DNA of 10,803 nucleotides from Solirubrobacterales bacterium (GCA_030835185.1 JAUQWL010000196.1:1-10803); one strand, 5' to 3'. Shown: positions 1 to 6,198, counted from the first letter of the stretch. The notes: a model not told the origin generated them from the letters alone. Numbers and translations: made by a program.

Positions 1-1272
1 GTGCCGAGCGGCCTCCCGGCAGGGACCATCACCTGGCAGCAGCTTCTGGCGATCGATCCCGGCACGGAGCTCGAGTTCACGCGGGTCCCCTTCTCGCACC
101 CTCTCTGGATCGTCTATTCGTCTGGCACGACCGGCCTGCCCAAGGCCATCGTCCACGGCCAGGGTGGCATCCTGCTGGAACACCTCAAGAAGATGAACCT
201 CCACCTGGACGCCCGGGCCGGCGACCGGATCTTCTGGTTCACCACGACCGGCTGGATGATGTGGAACTTCCTTGCCTCATGCCTCCTGACCGACGCGGCG
301 ATCGTCCTCTTTGACGGCAATCCCGGCCACCCGGACATGGAAACCCTGTGGCAGCTCGCAGCCGATGTGGATGCCACCTGCTTCGGGACCTCAGCCTCCT
401 TCATCGCCGCCTGCATGAAGGCGGATATCGAGCCCGCCAAAGGTCGCGACCTCTCACGGCTGCGCTCGGTTGGATCGACCGGCTCGCCGCTCGCCGCCGA
501 AGGTTTCGACTGGATCTACGAGCAGCTCGGGGAAGAAACGTGGCTGTTCTCGACCAGTGGCGGCACCGATCTCTGCACCGCGTTCGTCGGTGGCGTACCG
601 ACCCTGCCCGTCTACCGGGGCGAGCTTCAGGCGCGTGCCCTGGGTGCGGCGGTCGAGTCGTGGGACGAAGACGGGAACCCTCTGACCGGAGAGGTCGGCG
701 AACTCGTGATCACCGGGCCGATGCCGTCCATGCCGCTCTACCTGTGGGGAGATGATGACGGATCCCGCTACCGCGAAAGCTACTTCGATACCTATCCCGG
801 CATCTGGCGCCACGGGGACTGGATCGAAATCACCGAGCGGGGTACCGCCATCATCTACGGCCGCTCCGATTCGACGATCAATCGCGGAGGGATCCGCATG
901 GGGACCAGCGAGATCTACCGCGCCGTGCTGGCCGAGCCCGACATCACCGACGCGGTCGTGGTTGACATCCCCCGCCCCGGAACCGAGGGCTGGATGCCGC
1001 TCTTCGTCGTGCTCGCCGAAGGCGCCGAACTGAGCGACGACCTGAAGAAGCGGGTCGCCCGCAAGATCCGGGAGTGCTGCTCACCCCGTCACGTTCCGAA
1101 TGAGATGATCGCGATCGAGTCGGTTCCCCGGACGCTCAGCGGAAAGGTGCTGGAGGTACCGGTCAAACGCATTCTCACCGGAACCCCGGCCGAAAAGGCG
1201 GCCAGCCGGGATTCGCTGGCGAACCCGGACAGTCTCGATTTCTTCGTTGATTACGCGAAGACCCTCAGCTAA
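1..1272 (+). CDS. Acetoacetyl-CoA synthetase (acetoacetate-CoA ligase), 5'-truncated by window edge
   Basis: ATP-dependent enzyme of the ANL (adenylate-forming) superfamily that activates acetoacetate to acetoacetyl-CoA, probably cytosolic. The 423 visible residues hold the C-terminal two thirds: the P-loop-like SSGTTGLPKAIVHG at about residues 40-53, the HGDW block at 271-274, the hinge region YGRSD at 286-290 followed by INRGGIRMG, and the C-terminal SGK with the presumed catalytic lysine K382. The aromatic-rich stretch after the P-loop (FWFTTTGWMMWN) and the DSxINRGGIRMGTSEIY block are typical of acetoacetyl-CoA synthetases rather than acetyl-CoA synthetases. Family members are about 650 residues, so roughly 230 N-terminal residues lie outside the window. 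The GTG at base 1 is therefore an edge effect and not the true start. It converges on the PAP2 gene. Acetoacetate is the product of the HMG-CoA lyase encoded nearby, which supports the assignment. A related acyl-CoA synthetase with a slightly different substrate cannot be excluded. Confidence 0.9.
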   Translation: MPSGLPAGTITWQQLLAIDPGTELEFTRVPFSHPLWIVYSSGTTGLPKAIVHGQGGILLEHLKKMNLHLDARAGDRIFWFTTTGWMMWNFLASCLLTDAAIVLFDGNPGHPDMETLWQLAADVDATCFGTSASFIAACMKADIEPAKGRDLSRLRSVGSTGSPLAAEGFDWIYEQLGEETWLFSTSGGTDLCTAFVGGVPTLPVYRGELQARALGAAVESWDEDGNPLTGEVGELVITGPMPSMPLYLWGDDDGSRYRESYFDTYPGIWRHGDWIEITERGTAIIYGRSDSTINRGGIRMGTSEIYRAVLAEPDITDAVVVDIPRPGTEGWMPLFVVLAEGAELSDDLKKRVARKIRECCSPRHVPNEMIAIESVPRTLSGKVLEVPVKRILTGTPAEKAASRDSLANPDSLDFFVDYAKTLS

Positions 1273-1291
1273 CGCTGAAGCTGCCACCTGA

Positions 1292-1324
1292 GCGAATCGC
1301 CCTCAGTCGAAGGAGGCGGATCGC
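1292..1324. terminator. Imperfect hairpin between convergent genes
   Basis: Bases 1292-1304 pair with 1312-1324 around a 7-nt loop; 11 of 13 positions pair if two G-T wobbles are counted, with A-A and C-A mismatches. It lies in the 69-bp gap between the convergent stops of the acetoacetyl-CoA synthetase and the PAP2 gene. There is no T-run on either side, so it would be a weak or factor-assisted bidirectional terminator. The function is inferred from position. Confidence 0.4.
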
Positions 1325-1341
1325 CCGCAGCGTCCGGGCGG

Positions 1342-1995
1342 TCAGGACCCGACCCGGTCCCGTCCGGGCTGCGGCTCGTGACCGGAGCTCACCAGGGCCG
1401 CCATCGTGAGCGCAGCCCAGAACCCGACCACCATGATCGCCCCGGCGACGTCGCTCAGATAGTGCCAACCGGCGACCACTACCCCTGCTCCGACACCGAC
1501 TCCGTAGATCAGACCGATCGTACCCGCGAGCATCCGTCTGCCCGGCGGAGCCAGGACCCATAGAGCGAAGCCGATTGAAAAGGCGGCTGTCGTGTGTCCG
1601 CTCGGGTATCCGATCTCGATCGGATAGCTGGCACCCAGTTCTCCCTGGACTCGCGGGTGGGAGAGCACGATCTTCATGCCCTGCGTCGTCAGGTTCGCGA
1701 GGACCACCACGGCGACACCGGCGAGCAGGTGGACGGAGCGTCGCCAGAGGACGGCGAGACCGGCCAGCACGAGCATGAAGACCAGAAGCGGACCGCCGTT
1801 TGCCAGATCCGAAGCGGAGGCGGCGAGCGATTCGGACCTGGAACCCTCGGCGGCCAGCAGCTTCGCGGTCGCCCTCGTATCGAGATCGTTGAATCGGTCG
1901 GAGCCGTAGAAGAGCAGGGCGAGCAAGGCAACGCCGGCGGCGCACAGCACGGCGAGCAGGATCAACCCCCGGATCAGTTCTCTGCGGGTGGGCAC
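1342..1995 (-). CDS. PAP2-family integral membrane phosphatase, divergent third motif
   Basis: A 217-residue polytopic membrane protein. Hydrophobic segments lie near residues 10-30, 69-84, 88-106, 136-149, 155-177 and 183-202, matching the six-helix PAP2 fold. Motif 1 is represented by K108 and R115, but the usual RP is RV. Motif 2 is intact as PSGH at 131-134. Motif 3 keeps H178 and D182 in WHYLSD, but the usual Ser-Arg pair ahead of the histidine is Gly171-Val172. Family members dephosphorylate lipid phosphates such as phosphatidic acid, undecaprenyl pyrophosphate or phosphatidylglycerol phosphate at the membrane; the substrate here cannot be told. The GTG start at 1995 is supported by a TAGATT hexamer placed 6 nt upstream, suggesting a leaderless transcript separate from the carboxylase gene 52 bp upstream. 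The missing motif-3 arginine could mean altered or weak catalysis. Confidence 0.85.
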   Translation of the reverse strand: MPTRRELIRGLILLAVLCAAGVALLALLFYGSDRFNDLDTRATAKLLAAEGSRSESLAASASDLANGGPLLVFMLVLAGLAVLWRRSVHLLAGVAVVVLANLTTQGMKIVLSHPRVQGELGASYPIEIGYPSGHTTAAFSIGFALWVLAPPGRRMLAGTIGLIYGVGVGAGVVVAGWHYLSDVAGAIMVVGFWAALTMAALVSSGHEPQPGRDRVGS

Positions 1996-2001
1996 CAGAT
2001 C

Positions 2002-2007
2002 AATCTA
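2002..2007 (-). promoter_or_regulatory. Candidate -10 element of a leaderless promoter (PAP2 gene)
   Basis: On the minus strand TAGATT is followed by 6 nt (GATCTG) and then the GTG start at 1995. This is the TANNNT spacing expected when transcription begins at the start codon. No Shine-Dalgarno is visible, and no good -35 is seen because the expected place is occupied by the hairpin at 2008-2029. Confidence 0.5.
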
Positions 2008-2029
2008 GAGGCCCGGTCCGGCGGGCCTC
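2008..2029 (-). terminator. Perfect 8-bp GC-rich hairpin after the carboxylase gene
   Basis: GAGGCCCG and CGGGCCTC form a perfect 8-bp stem around a 6-nt loop. It begins 18 bp past the carboxylase stop codon and is followed on the minus strand by TAGATT rather than a U-run. It probably ends the carboxylase transcript. Because it directly abuts the candidate PAP2 -10, it could also act as a protein-binding dyad. Confidence 0.6.
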
Positions 2030-2047
2030 AGGCAGAGTCTGCGAACC

Positions 2048-3574
2048 TCAGGCGGGGGTGATCGGGTTGCGGCGTTCGGTGAAGTAACGGTCGCGGCCCC
2101 GTGCGCTGTCGAAGCGGGCGATCAACTCGTCGCGAAGCTTCGCCGGCTCGATCACGGCATCGATCACCATCTCGGAAGCGAGATGGAGCAGGTCCACCCC
2201 TTCGGCGTACTCGGCCCGCTTCGCCGCGACGAAGGTCTCGCGCTCGTCTTCGTCTTCGATCGCCTGGATCTGGTTGAAAAAGACCGCGTTGACGGCAGCC
2301 TGGGGCCCCATGACCGCGATCGACGCATTCGGCAGCGCCAGACAGCAATCCGGTTCGAAGGCCGGGCCGGCCATCGCGTAGAGACCGGCTCCGTAAGCCT
2401 TGCGCACGATGACCGAGATCTTTGGAACGGTCGCCTCGGAGACGGCCGAGATCATCTTTGCTCCGTGGCGGATGATCCCCTGTTTCTCCACAGCAGTCCC
2501 GATCATGAAGCCGGGCACGTCGGCGAGGAAGAGCAGGGGGATGTTGAACGCGTTGCATGTGGAAATGAACCGGGCCGCCTTGTCGGCCGAATCGACGAAC
2601 AGCACCCCGCCCTTCTGACGCGGCTGATTGGCGACCACGCCGATCACTTCACCGTCGAGGCGCCCGTAGCCGACGATAAGTTCTTTGGCCCAGCGCTCGT
2701 GGACCTGGGTGAACGAATCGGCGTCGAGCAGCGTGTCGAGCAACTCTCGCATGTCGAAGGGCTGGTTCTCGTCGATCGGGACGATCTGGTCGAACGGCGT
2801 GTCGGATGCCGGCAGTACGGAATCGCCGGCGGGCGGTCCCTTGCGCCAATTGGTCGGCATGTAGTTCAGGTAACGGCGGCCGGTCTCGATCGCCTCTTCG
2901 TCGGTCTTGGCGAGGAAGTGGCCACAGCCGGACTTGGAGGTGTGCATCCTGGCCCCACCCATCTCCTCCAGCGTGACCGTCTCGCCGATCACCATTTCAG
3001 CCATGCGGGGGGAGCCGAGATACATCGACGCGTTGCCCGAGCGCATGATCACGACGTCGCAGAAGGCCGGGATGTAGGCACCGCCGGCGGCGCTCGGGCC
3101 GAAGAGCAGGCAGACCTGGGGAACCCGACCCGACATCTTTACTTCGTTGAAAAAGATCCGACCGGCTCCGCGGCGACCCGGGAACATCTGGGCCTGCTCG
3201 GTGATGCGGGCCCCGGCCGAGTCGACCAGGTAGACCATCGGGATCTCGAGTTTGAGTGCCCGCTCCTGGACCCTGAGGATCTTCTCGACCGTCTTCGGCC
3301 CCCAGGATCCCGCCTTGACCGTGGGGTCGTTGGCCATGAGTGCGACCGGGCGGCCACCGACAGTGGCGGTACCGGTGACTACGCCGTCGGCGCCGAGACC
3401 CTCTTTGTCCCAGTTGGCGAGCAGCGCATCCTCGACGAAGCTGCCCTCGTCGGTAAGCAGCGCGACCCGTTCGCGGACCGGCAGCTTGCCCTGCTCGGCC
3501 GTCTTTTCGTGGTGACGCCGCGGACCGCCGCCGAGGGCGGCCGCCAGGGCGGGATCGAGGTCGATCTTGCTCAA
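2048..3574 (-). CDS. Biotin-dependent acyl-CoA carboxylase, carboxyltransferase (beta) subunit
   Basis: A 508-residue carboxyltransferase that moves CO2 from carboxybiotin to an acyl-CoA. It has the two-lobed crotonase fold of PccB/MccB/AccD-type beta subunits. The N-terminal lobe has DSAGARITEQ from residue 118 and the glycine pair that forms one oxyanion hole in AAGGAY at 162-167. The C-terminal lobe has GGVLFVDSADKAARFI, FLADVPGFMIG and YGAG at 394-397. Length is normal for the family. The start is TTG at 3574, chosen because GAGGTGATC, a long match to the 16S 3' end, lies directly upstream. No biotin carboxylase/carrier subunit is in the window. The nearby HMG-CoA lyase makes methylcrotonyl-CoA carboxylase (leucine breakdown) attractive, but propionyl-CoA and other acyl-CoAs are equally possible from what I can see. 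It lies 100 bp after the dehydrogenase with no visible promoter between them, so co-transcription is likely. Confidence 0.93.
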   Translation of the reverse strand: MSKIDLDPALAAALGGGPRRHHEKTAEQGKLPVRERVALLTDEGSFVEDALLANWDKEGLGADGVVTGTATVGGRPVALMANDPTVKAGSWGPKTVEKILRVQERALKLEIPMVYLVDSAGARITEQAQMFPGRRGAGRIFFNEVKMSGRVPQVCLLFGPSAAGGAYIPAFCDVVIMRSGNASMYLGSPRMAEMVIGETVTLEEMGGARMHTSKSGCGHFLAKTDEEAIETGRRYLNYMPTNWRKGPPAGDSVLPASDTPFDQIVPIDENQPFDMRELLDTLLDADSFTQVHERWAKELIVGYGRLDGEVIGVVANQPRQKGGVLFVDSADKAARFISTCNAFNIPLLFLADVPGFMIGTAVEKQGIIRHGAKMISAVSEATVPKISVIVRKAYGAGLYAMAGPAFEPDCCLALPNASIAVMGPQAAVNAVFFNQIQAIEDEDERETFVAAKRAEYAEGVDLLHLASEMVIDAVIEPAKLRDELIARFDSARGRDRYFTERRNPITPA

Positions 3575-3576
3575 CC

Positions 3577-3585
3577 GATCACCTC
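3577..3585 (-). promoter_or_regulatory. Strong extended Shine-Dalgarno deciding a TTG start
   Basis: Minus-strand GAGGTGATC matches nine consecutive bases of the complement of the conserved 16S rRNA 3' end. Its GAGG core lies 7 nt before the TTG at 3574. This supports TTG as the carboxylase start and contrasts with the SD-less genes elsewhere in the window. Confidence 0.75.
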
Positions 3586-3591
3586 TTCTGG

Positions 3592-3624
3592 AAAAGACCG
3601 GTTGCCGGCCGGCCGCAGCCGGTC
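3592..3624 (-). terminator. Intrinsic-terminator-like hairpin in the carboxylase leader
   Basis: Minus-strand GACCGG pairs with CCGGTC (3619-3624 with 3596-3601). An inner TGC/GCA stem is possible, and TTTT follows immediately (3595-3592). It lies 51 bp after the dehydrogenase stop and ends only 7 bp before the carboxylase Shine-Dalgarno. It may be the dehydrogenase terminator. With no promoter visible after it, it may instead act as a readthrough or attenuation point for the carboxylase. Confidence 0.5.
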
Positions 3625-3674
3625 CCTCCCCCGGGACGACACGGTGCCGCTCGCCACGCCCTCGCCCGCCCGAC

Positions 3675-4559
3675 CTACAGACCCGGGTTTACCGGGACCG
3701 GCTTCTCGCCGGAGTAGTCGTAGAAGCCGCGACCCGACTTGACCCCGTAGAACCCGGCGGCGACCATCTTGCGCAGGGTCGGCGGGGCGGCAAAGCGGCG
3801 CTCCCGGAACTCGTCGAACATCACGTTGGCGATCGATGCCAGGGTATCGAGGCCGACGAAGTCGGAAAGCGTCAGCGGGCCCATCGGGTGGCCGGCTCCG
3901 GCCTTCATCGCGTTGTCGATCTCCTCGATCGAGCCGATGCCCTCTTCGAGACCGCGAATGCCGTCGAGCAGATACGGGACCAAAAGGCGGTTCACGATGA
4001 AACCTGCCTTGTCCTTCGTTTCCACAGTGGTCTTCCCGAGCCGCGCGCCGTAGGCCATGCCGAGTTCCATCGCCTCGGGCGAGGTGGTCACCGACTGGAT
4101 CACCTCGAGCAGGGGCATGCGCTGCACCGGGTTGAAGAAGTGGAGTCCGAGGAAGCGCTCCGGTCTTCCGGTGGCGGCAGCCTGGTCGATCACCGGCAGC
4201 GAGGAGGTATTGGTTGCGAAGAATGCGTCGGCCTTGACGATCTCGTCGACCTGCTTCCAGAGGTCGAGTTTCATGTCGAGGTCTTCGGTGATCGCTTCGA
4301 TCACCAGGTCACACTCGGCAAACTCGTGCGGGTGGAGCGTCGGCTTGACCCGGGCGCGGATCGCATCGGCGTCAGCCCGTTCGAGCTTGCCCTTCTCGAC
4401 CGCGCGGTCGAGCTGCTTCTCGATCTTGCCGATGCCCCTGTCGAGCTTCTCCTGGGTCAATTCAGTGACGACAACCTCGTATCCGGCTTCGGCGCTCACC
4501 TGGGCGATTCCGTGTCCCATCAGGCCGCAACCGGCGACGCCTACCATCTTGATCTCCAT
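3675..4559 (-). CDS. 3-hydroxybutyryl-CoA dehydrogenase (3-hydroxyacyl-CoA dehydrogenase family)
   Basis: NAD(P)-dependent enzyme that interconverts acetoacetyl-CoA and 3-hydroxybutyryl-CoA. The 294 residues are about the usual length for stand-alone members. The Rossmann motif GCGLMG lies at 10-15. The TNTSS block has serines 119 and 120, H140 opens HFFNP with E152 just after it, and N190 lies in FIVNR; these match the catalytic Ser, His, Glu and Asn positions of the family. The C-terminal domain has the usual GHPMGPLTLSDFVGLD and GFYGVKSGRGFYDY. The start at 4559 is chosen over an in-frame ATG at 4610 because GGAGGAG sits 4 nt before it and the nucleotide-binding fold begins right after it. 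It follows the NTF2-like gene by 67 bp and precedes the carboxylase. It could serve beta-oxidation, butyrate or PHB-type metabolism, or acetoacetate use with the neighbouring HMG-CoA lyase and acetoacetyl-CoA synthetase. PaaH-like dehydrogenases on longer substrates are an alternative. Confidence 0.93.
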   Translation of the reverse strand: MEIKMVGVAGCGLMGHGIAQVSAEAGYEVVVTELTQEKLDRGIGKIEKQLDRAVEKGKLERADADAIRARVKPTLHPHEFAECDLVIEAITEDLDMKLDLWKQVDEIVKADAFFATNTSSLPVIDQAAATGRPERFLGLHFFNPVQRMPLLEVIQSVTTSPEAMELGMAYGARLGKTTVETKDKAGFIVNRLLVPYLLDGIRGLEEGIGSIEEIDNAMKAGAGHPMGPLTLSDFVGLDTLASIANVMFDEFRERRFAAPPTLRKMVAAGFYGVKSGRGFYDYSGEKPVPVNPGL

Positions 4560-4563
4560 CGGG

Positions 4564-4570
4564 CTCCTCC
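4564..4570 (-). promoter_or_regulatory. Ribosome binding site GGAGGAG deciding the dehydrogenase start
   Basis: Minus-strand GGAGGAG ends 4 nt before the ATG at 4559. It rules against the upstream in-frame ATG at 4610, which would place the site inside the coding region. Confidence 0.8.
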
Positions 4571-4585
4571 GCGTAGAAATTTCAA

Positions 4586-4600
4586 CCCGGGAAGCCCGGG
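4586..4600 (-). terminator. Short GC hairpin followed by TTGAAATTT
   Basis: Two CCCGGG hexamers separated by 3 nt form a 6-bp stem between the NTF2-like gene and the dehydrogenase. The minus strand continues TTGAAATTT, a T/A-rich tail. It is a possible weak terminator of the NTF2-like gene. The tight loop and the self-complementary arms lower confidence. Confidence 0.4.
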
Positions 4601-4626
4601 CGACCGGCATGGGAGCCTAACGCCTA

Positions 4627-5013
4627 TCAGGCGGGTTCGACTCCGAGAGCCTCGAGCCGCTTGCCCATTTCGTCCGCCACGGCCTTGAGGCCCGTCATCG
4701 GGCGAATCATCACGGTCATCTCGTCAACCAGCCCTTCGGAGTTGAACTTGAGGATGTCGACTCCCTGCAGCTGTCTCTCCCCCACGTTCGCTTCGAACAT
4801 CAGGATCGCGACGTCGCCTTCTTCGACGTGCTCGATGTACTTGAAATCCTCGAAAATCTGGGCGACGTTGGTGAGGATGTAGCGCAGGGCATCCAGTCCC
4901 GGGTACGGACGAAAGACGAACGGACTGCGAAAGACCACATCCTCGGCGAAGAGACCTTTCGCCGCATCGAAATCCTTCGCTTCTGCCGCCTCACGAAACG
5001 CATCGCTCTTCAT
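4627..5013 (-). CDS. NTF2/SnoaL-like fold small protein
   Basis: A 128-residue protein with the outline of the SnoaL/NTF2-like superfamily: an N-terminal helix followed by AAKGLFAEDVVFRSPF at about 18-33, a region PGLDALRYILTNVAQIF, and a run of beta strands ending in EMTVMIRP. Members form cone-shaped dimers and act as isomerases, cyclases, hydrolases or binding proteins; no specific catalytic set is recognised here, so the function is unknown. The start is ATG 5013, not the in-frame GTG two codons upstream, because TAAGGT sits 6 nt before that ATG in a leaderless-promoter arrangement. The 29-bp repeat array lies directly upstream of that promoter, so this gene is the most likely target if the array is regulatory. 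It lies between acyl-CoA genes, which suggests but does not show a link to that metabolism. Confidence 0.8.
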   Translation of the reverse strand: MKSDAFREAAEAKDFDAAKGLFAEDVVFRSPFVFRPYPGLDALRYILTNVAQIFEDFKYIEHVEEGDVAILMFEANVGERQLQGVDILKFNSEGLVDEMTVMIRPMTGLKAVADEMGKRLEALGVEPA

Positions 5014-5019
5014 GCCCAC

Positions 5020-5025
5020 ACCTTA
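5020..5025 (-). promoter_or_regulatory. Candidate -10 element of a leaderless promoter (NTF2-like gene)
   Basis: Minus-strand TAAGGT is followed by GTGGGC (6 nt) and the ATG at 5013. The tandem array begins about 9 bp further upstream and would cover the -35 zone. Confidence 0.45.
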
Positions 5026-5033
5026 TTGCCCCC

Positions 5034-5166
5034 CGGGGTGGTTGGAACCTGCGGCCAGGGCTCGGGTTGGTTCGAACCTGTGGCCAGGCCTTGGGGTGGT
5101 TCGAACCTGTGGCCAGGCCTTGGGTTGGTTCGAACCTGCGGTCAGGGCTTGGGGAGGATCGAACCG
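5034..5166. repeat. 29-bp tandem repeat array carrying GGTTCGAACC palindromes
   Basis: Four full units (5040-5068, 5069-5097, 5098-5126, 5127-5155) and a degenerate fifth have an exact 29-bp period. Each unit opens with GGTTCGAACC; unit 1 reads GGTTGGAACC and unit 5 GGATCGAACC. Each full unit continues with CTGYGG and then a CAGG-rich half containing TGGCCA and AGGCCT in units 2 and 3. Units 2 and 3 differ at one base, while the outer units are more diverged, as expected for an array grown by slippage or unequal exchange. There are no spacers, so it is not a CRISPR. 29 is not a multiple of 3, so the repeat is not coding in one frame. It fills most of the 165-bp gap between the HMG-CoA lyase stop and the NTF2-like start. 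The role is unknown; a binding-site array or a repeated extragenic element are the options. Confidence 0.95.
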
Positions 5167-5177
5167 CCGACAGGCGG
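5164..5177 (-). terminator. Short hairpin just after HMG-CoA lyase
   Basis: CCGCC and GGCGG form a 5-bp GC stem with a 4-nt loop. It starts one base past the HMG-CoA lyase stop codon region and merges into the last degenerate unit of the repeat array. There is no T-run, so termination here would be weak or need a factor. Confidence 0.3.
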
Positions 5178-5178
5178 G

Positions 5179-6126
5179 TCAGGCGGTTGGGCTCCAATCG
5201 ACCGGACCGGCGCGCAGCACATGCGAGCCGAGCGGCCGGCCGAGGACCCGCTGGGCGGCTGCCGATGCCTCGATCAGCTTCGGCAGGTCGATACCGGTCT
5301 CGATCCCCATCTCGGCGATCATCGAGACGACGTCCTCGGTGGCGACGTTGCCGGTCGAGCCGACCGGCACCGGGCAGCCCCCGAGTTCACCGAAGCTTGT
5401 CTCAAAGGAGGCGACACCCTGCTGGAGCGCCGCGAACACGTTGGCGAGCCCCTGGCCCCGGGTGTCGTGAAAGTGCGCGGTGAGCTCCACCTCGGTCAGC
5501 CGTTCGCAGGCAACCTCATAGAAGCGCGAGACCTGCACCGGGTTGGCCATGCCGGTCGTATCGCCGAACCCGACTTCATCACAGCCGGCATCCCTGAGTC
5601 GTACCGCGAGGTCCAGGACCCGCTCGACCGGAACTTCACCTTCGTAGGGACAACCGAACGAAGTTGCGATCACGCCTTCGCACCGCAGCCCGGCCTCCCG
5701 GGCGACAGGGATCGTCTCCTCCAGTTCGGCGATCGAGTCTTCGATCGACCGGTTGACGTTCTTCATGTTGTGAGTCTGTGAAGCGGAGAAGAAGAAGCTC
5801 GCCTCGTCGAACCGGTCGCGCAGGTCGAGTGCGCGGTCGAGTCCACGACGGTTCGGAATGAGAACCGAGAAGGAGACGCCGTCGCGGCGGACGATGCCGT
5901 CGAGCACGTCCTCGGCATCGGAAAGTTGCGGGATCACGTCGGGCCGGACGAAGGACGTCACTTCCATCCGCTTCAGACCGGTGGCAGAGAGCATGTCGAT
6001 CAGCCGGATCTTGTCTTCGGTCGTGATGATCTCCGGCTCGTTCTGGAAACCGTCGCGCGGGCCGACTTCACGGATACTGACGGAGTCGGGAAGTCCCGTG
6101 ACGCGGCCCGTATCTCCGGGGTTCAT
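5179..6126 (-). CDS. Hydroxymethylglutaryl-CoA lyase
   Basis: Cleaves HMG-CoA to acetyl-CoA and acetoacetate, the last step of leucine breakdown and of ketone-body formation. It is a 315-residue HMGL-like TIM-barrel enzyme of normal length. The N-terminal EVGPRDGFQNE (20-30) carries the catalytic R24 and D25. The metal-binding HFHDTRGQG has H218 and H220. The C-terminal signature GGCPVPVGSTGNVATED carries C251 at the place of the catalytic cysteine. These together favour HMG-CoA lyase over the related isopropylmalate or homocitrate synthases. The start ATG at 6126 has no strong Shine-Dalgarno. It overlaps by ATGA the stop of a short upstream reading frame (6194 to 6123), so translational coupling from the thioesterase gene 57 bp upstream is plausible. 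The acetoacetate formed could be re-activated by the acetoacetyl-CoA synthetase at the left edge. Confidence 0.93.
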   Translation of the reverse strand: MNPGDTGRVTGLPDSVSIREVGPRDGFQNEPEIITTEDKIRLIDMLSATGLKRMEVTSFVRPDVIPQLSDAEDVLDGIVRRDGVSFSVLIPNRRGLDRALDLRDRFDEASFFFSASQTHNMKNVNRSIEDSIAELEETIPVAREAGLRCEGVIATSFGCPYEGEVPVERVLDLAVRLRDAGCDEVGFGDTTGMANPVQVSRFYEVACERLTEVELTAHFHDTRGQGLANVFAALQQGVASFETSFGELGGCPVPVGSTGNVATEDVVSMIAEMGIETGIDLPKLIEASAAAQRVLGRPLGSHVLRAGPVDWSPTA

Positions 6127-6194
6127 GCTGAACCGCCGAGGTGGATCCGGCTGGTGGTCCCACGATCACCCGTCATGCTCCGATCACCCGTCAT
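6123..6194 (-). CDS. Possible 23-codon coupling ORF between thioesterase and HMG-CoA lyase
   Basis: An ATG at 6194, overlapping the end of the thioesterase gene out of frame, opens a 23-codon frame that begins MTGDRSMTGDRG, a doubled hexapeptide produced by the 18-bp duplication. It ends in a TGA that overlaps the HMG-CoA lyase ATG as ATGA. No good ribosome binding site is seen and the peptide resembles nothing known to me. It may simply carry ribosomes from the thioesterase stop to the lyase start, or be chance. Confidence 0.2.
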   Translation of the reverse strand: MTGDRSMTGDRGTTSRIHLGGSA

Positions 6195-6198
6195 GCTC
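6163..6198. repeat. Perfect 18-bp tandem duplication over the thioesterase stop
   Basis: Bases 6163-6180 and 6181-6198 are identical and directly adjacent (plus strand CGATCACCCGTCATGCTC). The copy at 6181-6198 encodes the last four residues and stop of the thioesterase. The other copy lies just downstream in the gap before HMG-CoA lyase. The perfect identity suggests a recent slippage event. Confidence 0.95.

Noticed and set aside
2183..3742. Long plus-strand open frame of about 519 codons
   Set aside because: It is antisense to the carboxylase gene and its composition (rich in Arg, Gly, Asp, Val and His) is that of a high-GC shadow frame.
4560..4610. Upstream ATG start for the 3-hydroxybutyryl-CoA dehydrogenase
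   Set aside because: It would add 17 residues before the Rossmann fold and bury the GGAGGAG site that precedes the ATG at 4559.
5014..5019. GTG start two codons upstream for the NTF2-like gene
   Set aside because: It would leave no space after the TAAGGT hexamer; the ATG at 5013 has the 6-nt spacing seen at other genes here.
5034..5166. CRISPR array
   Set aside because: The 29-bp period resembles some CRISPR repeat lengths, but the units are directly adjacent with no spacers and there are no cas genes.
5034..5166. tRNA or tRNA-derived fragments
   Set aside because: GGTTCGAACC resembles a tRNA T-arm, but no acceptor, D or anticodon stems can be placed around it at the right distances.
5012..5470. 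Plus-strand ORFs through the repeat array, with repetitive Trp/Gly-rich peptide
   Set aside because: The peptide repetition only reflects the DNA repeat read in shifting frames. The frames continue antisense into HMG-CoA lyase.
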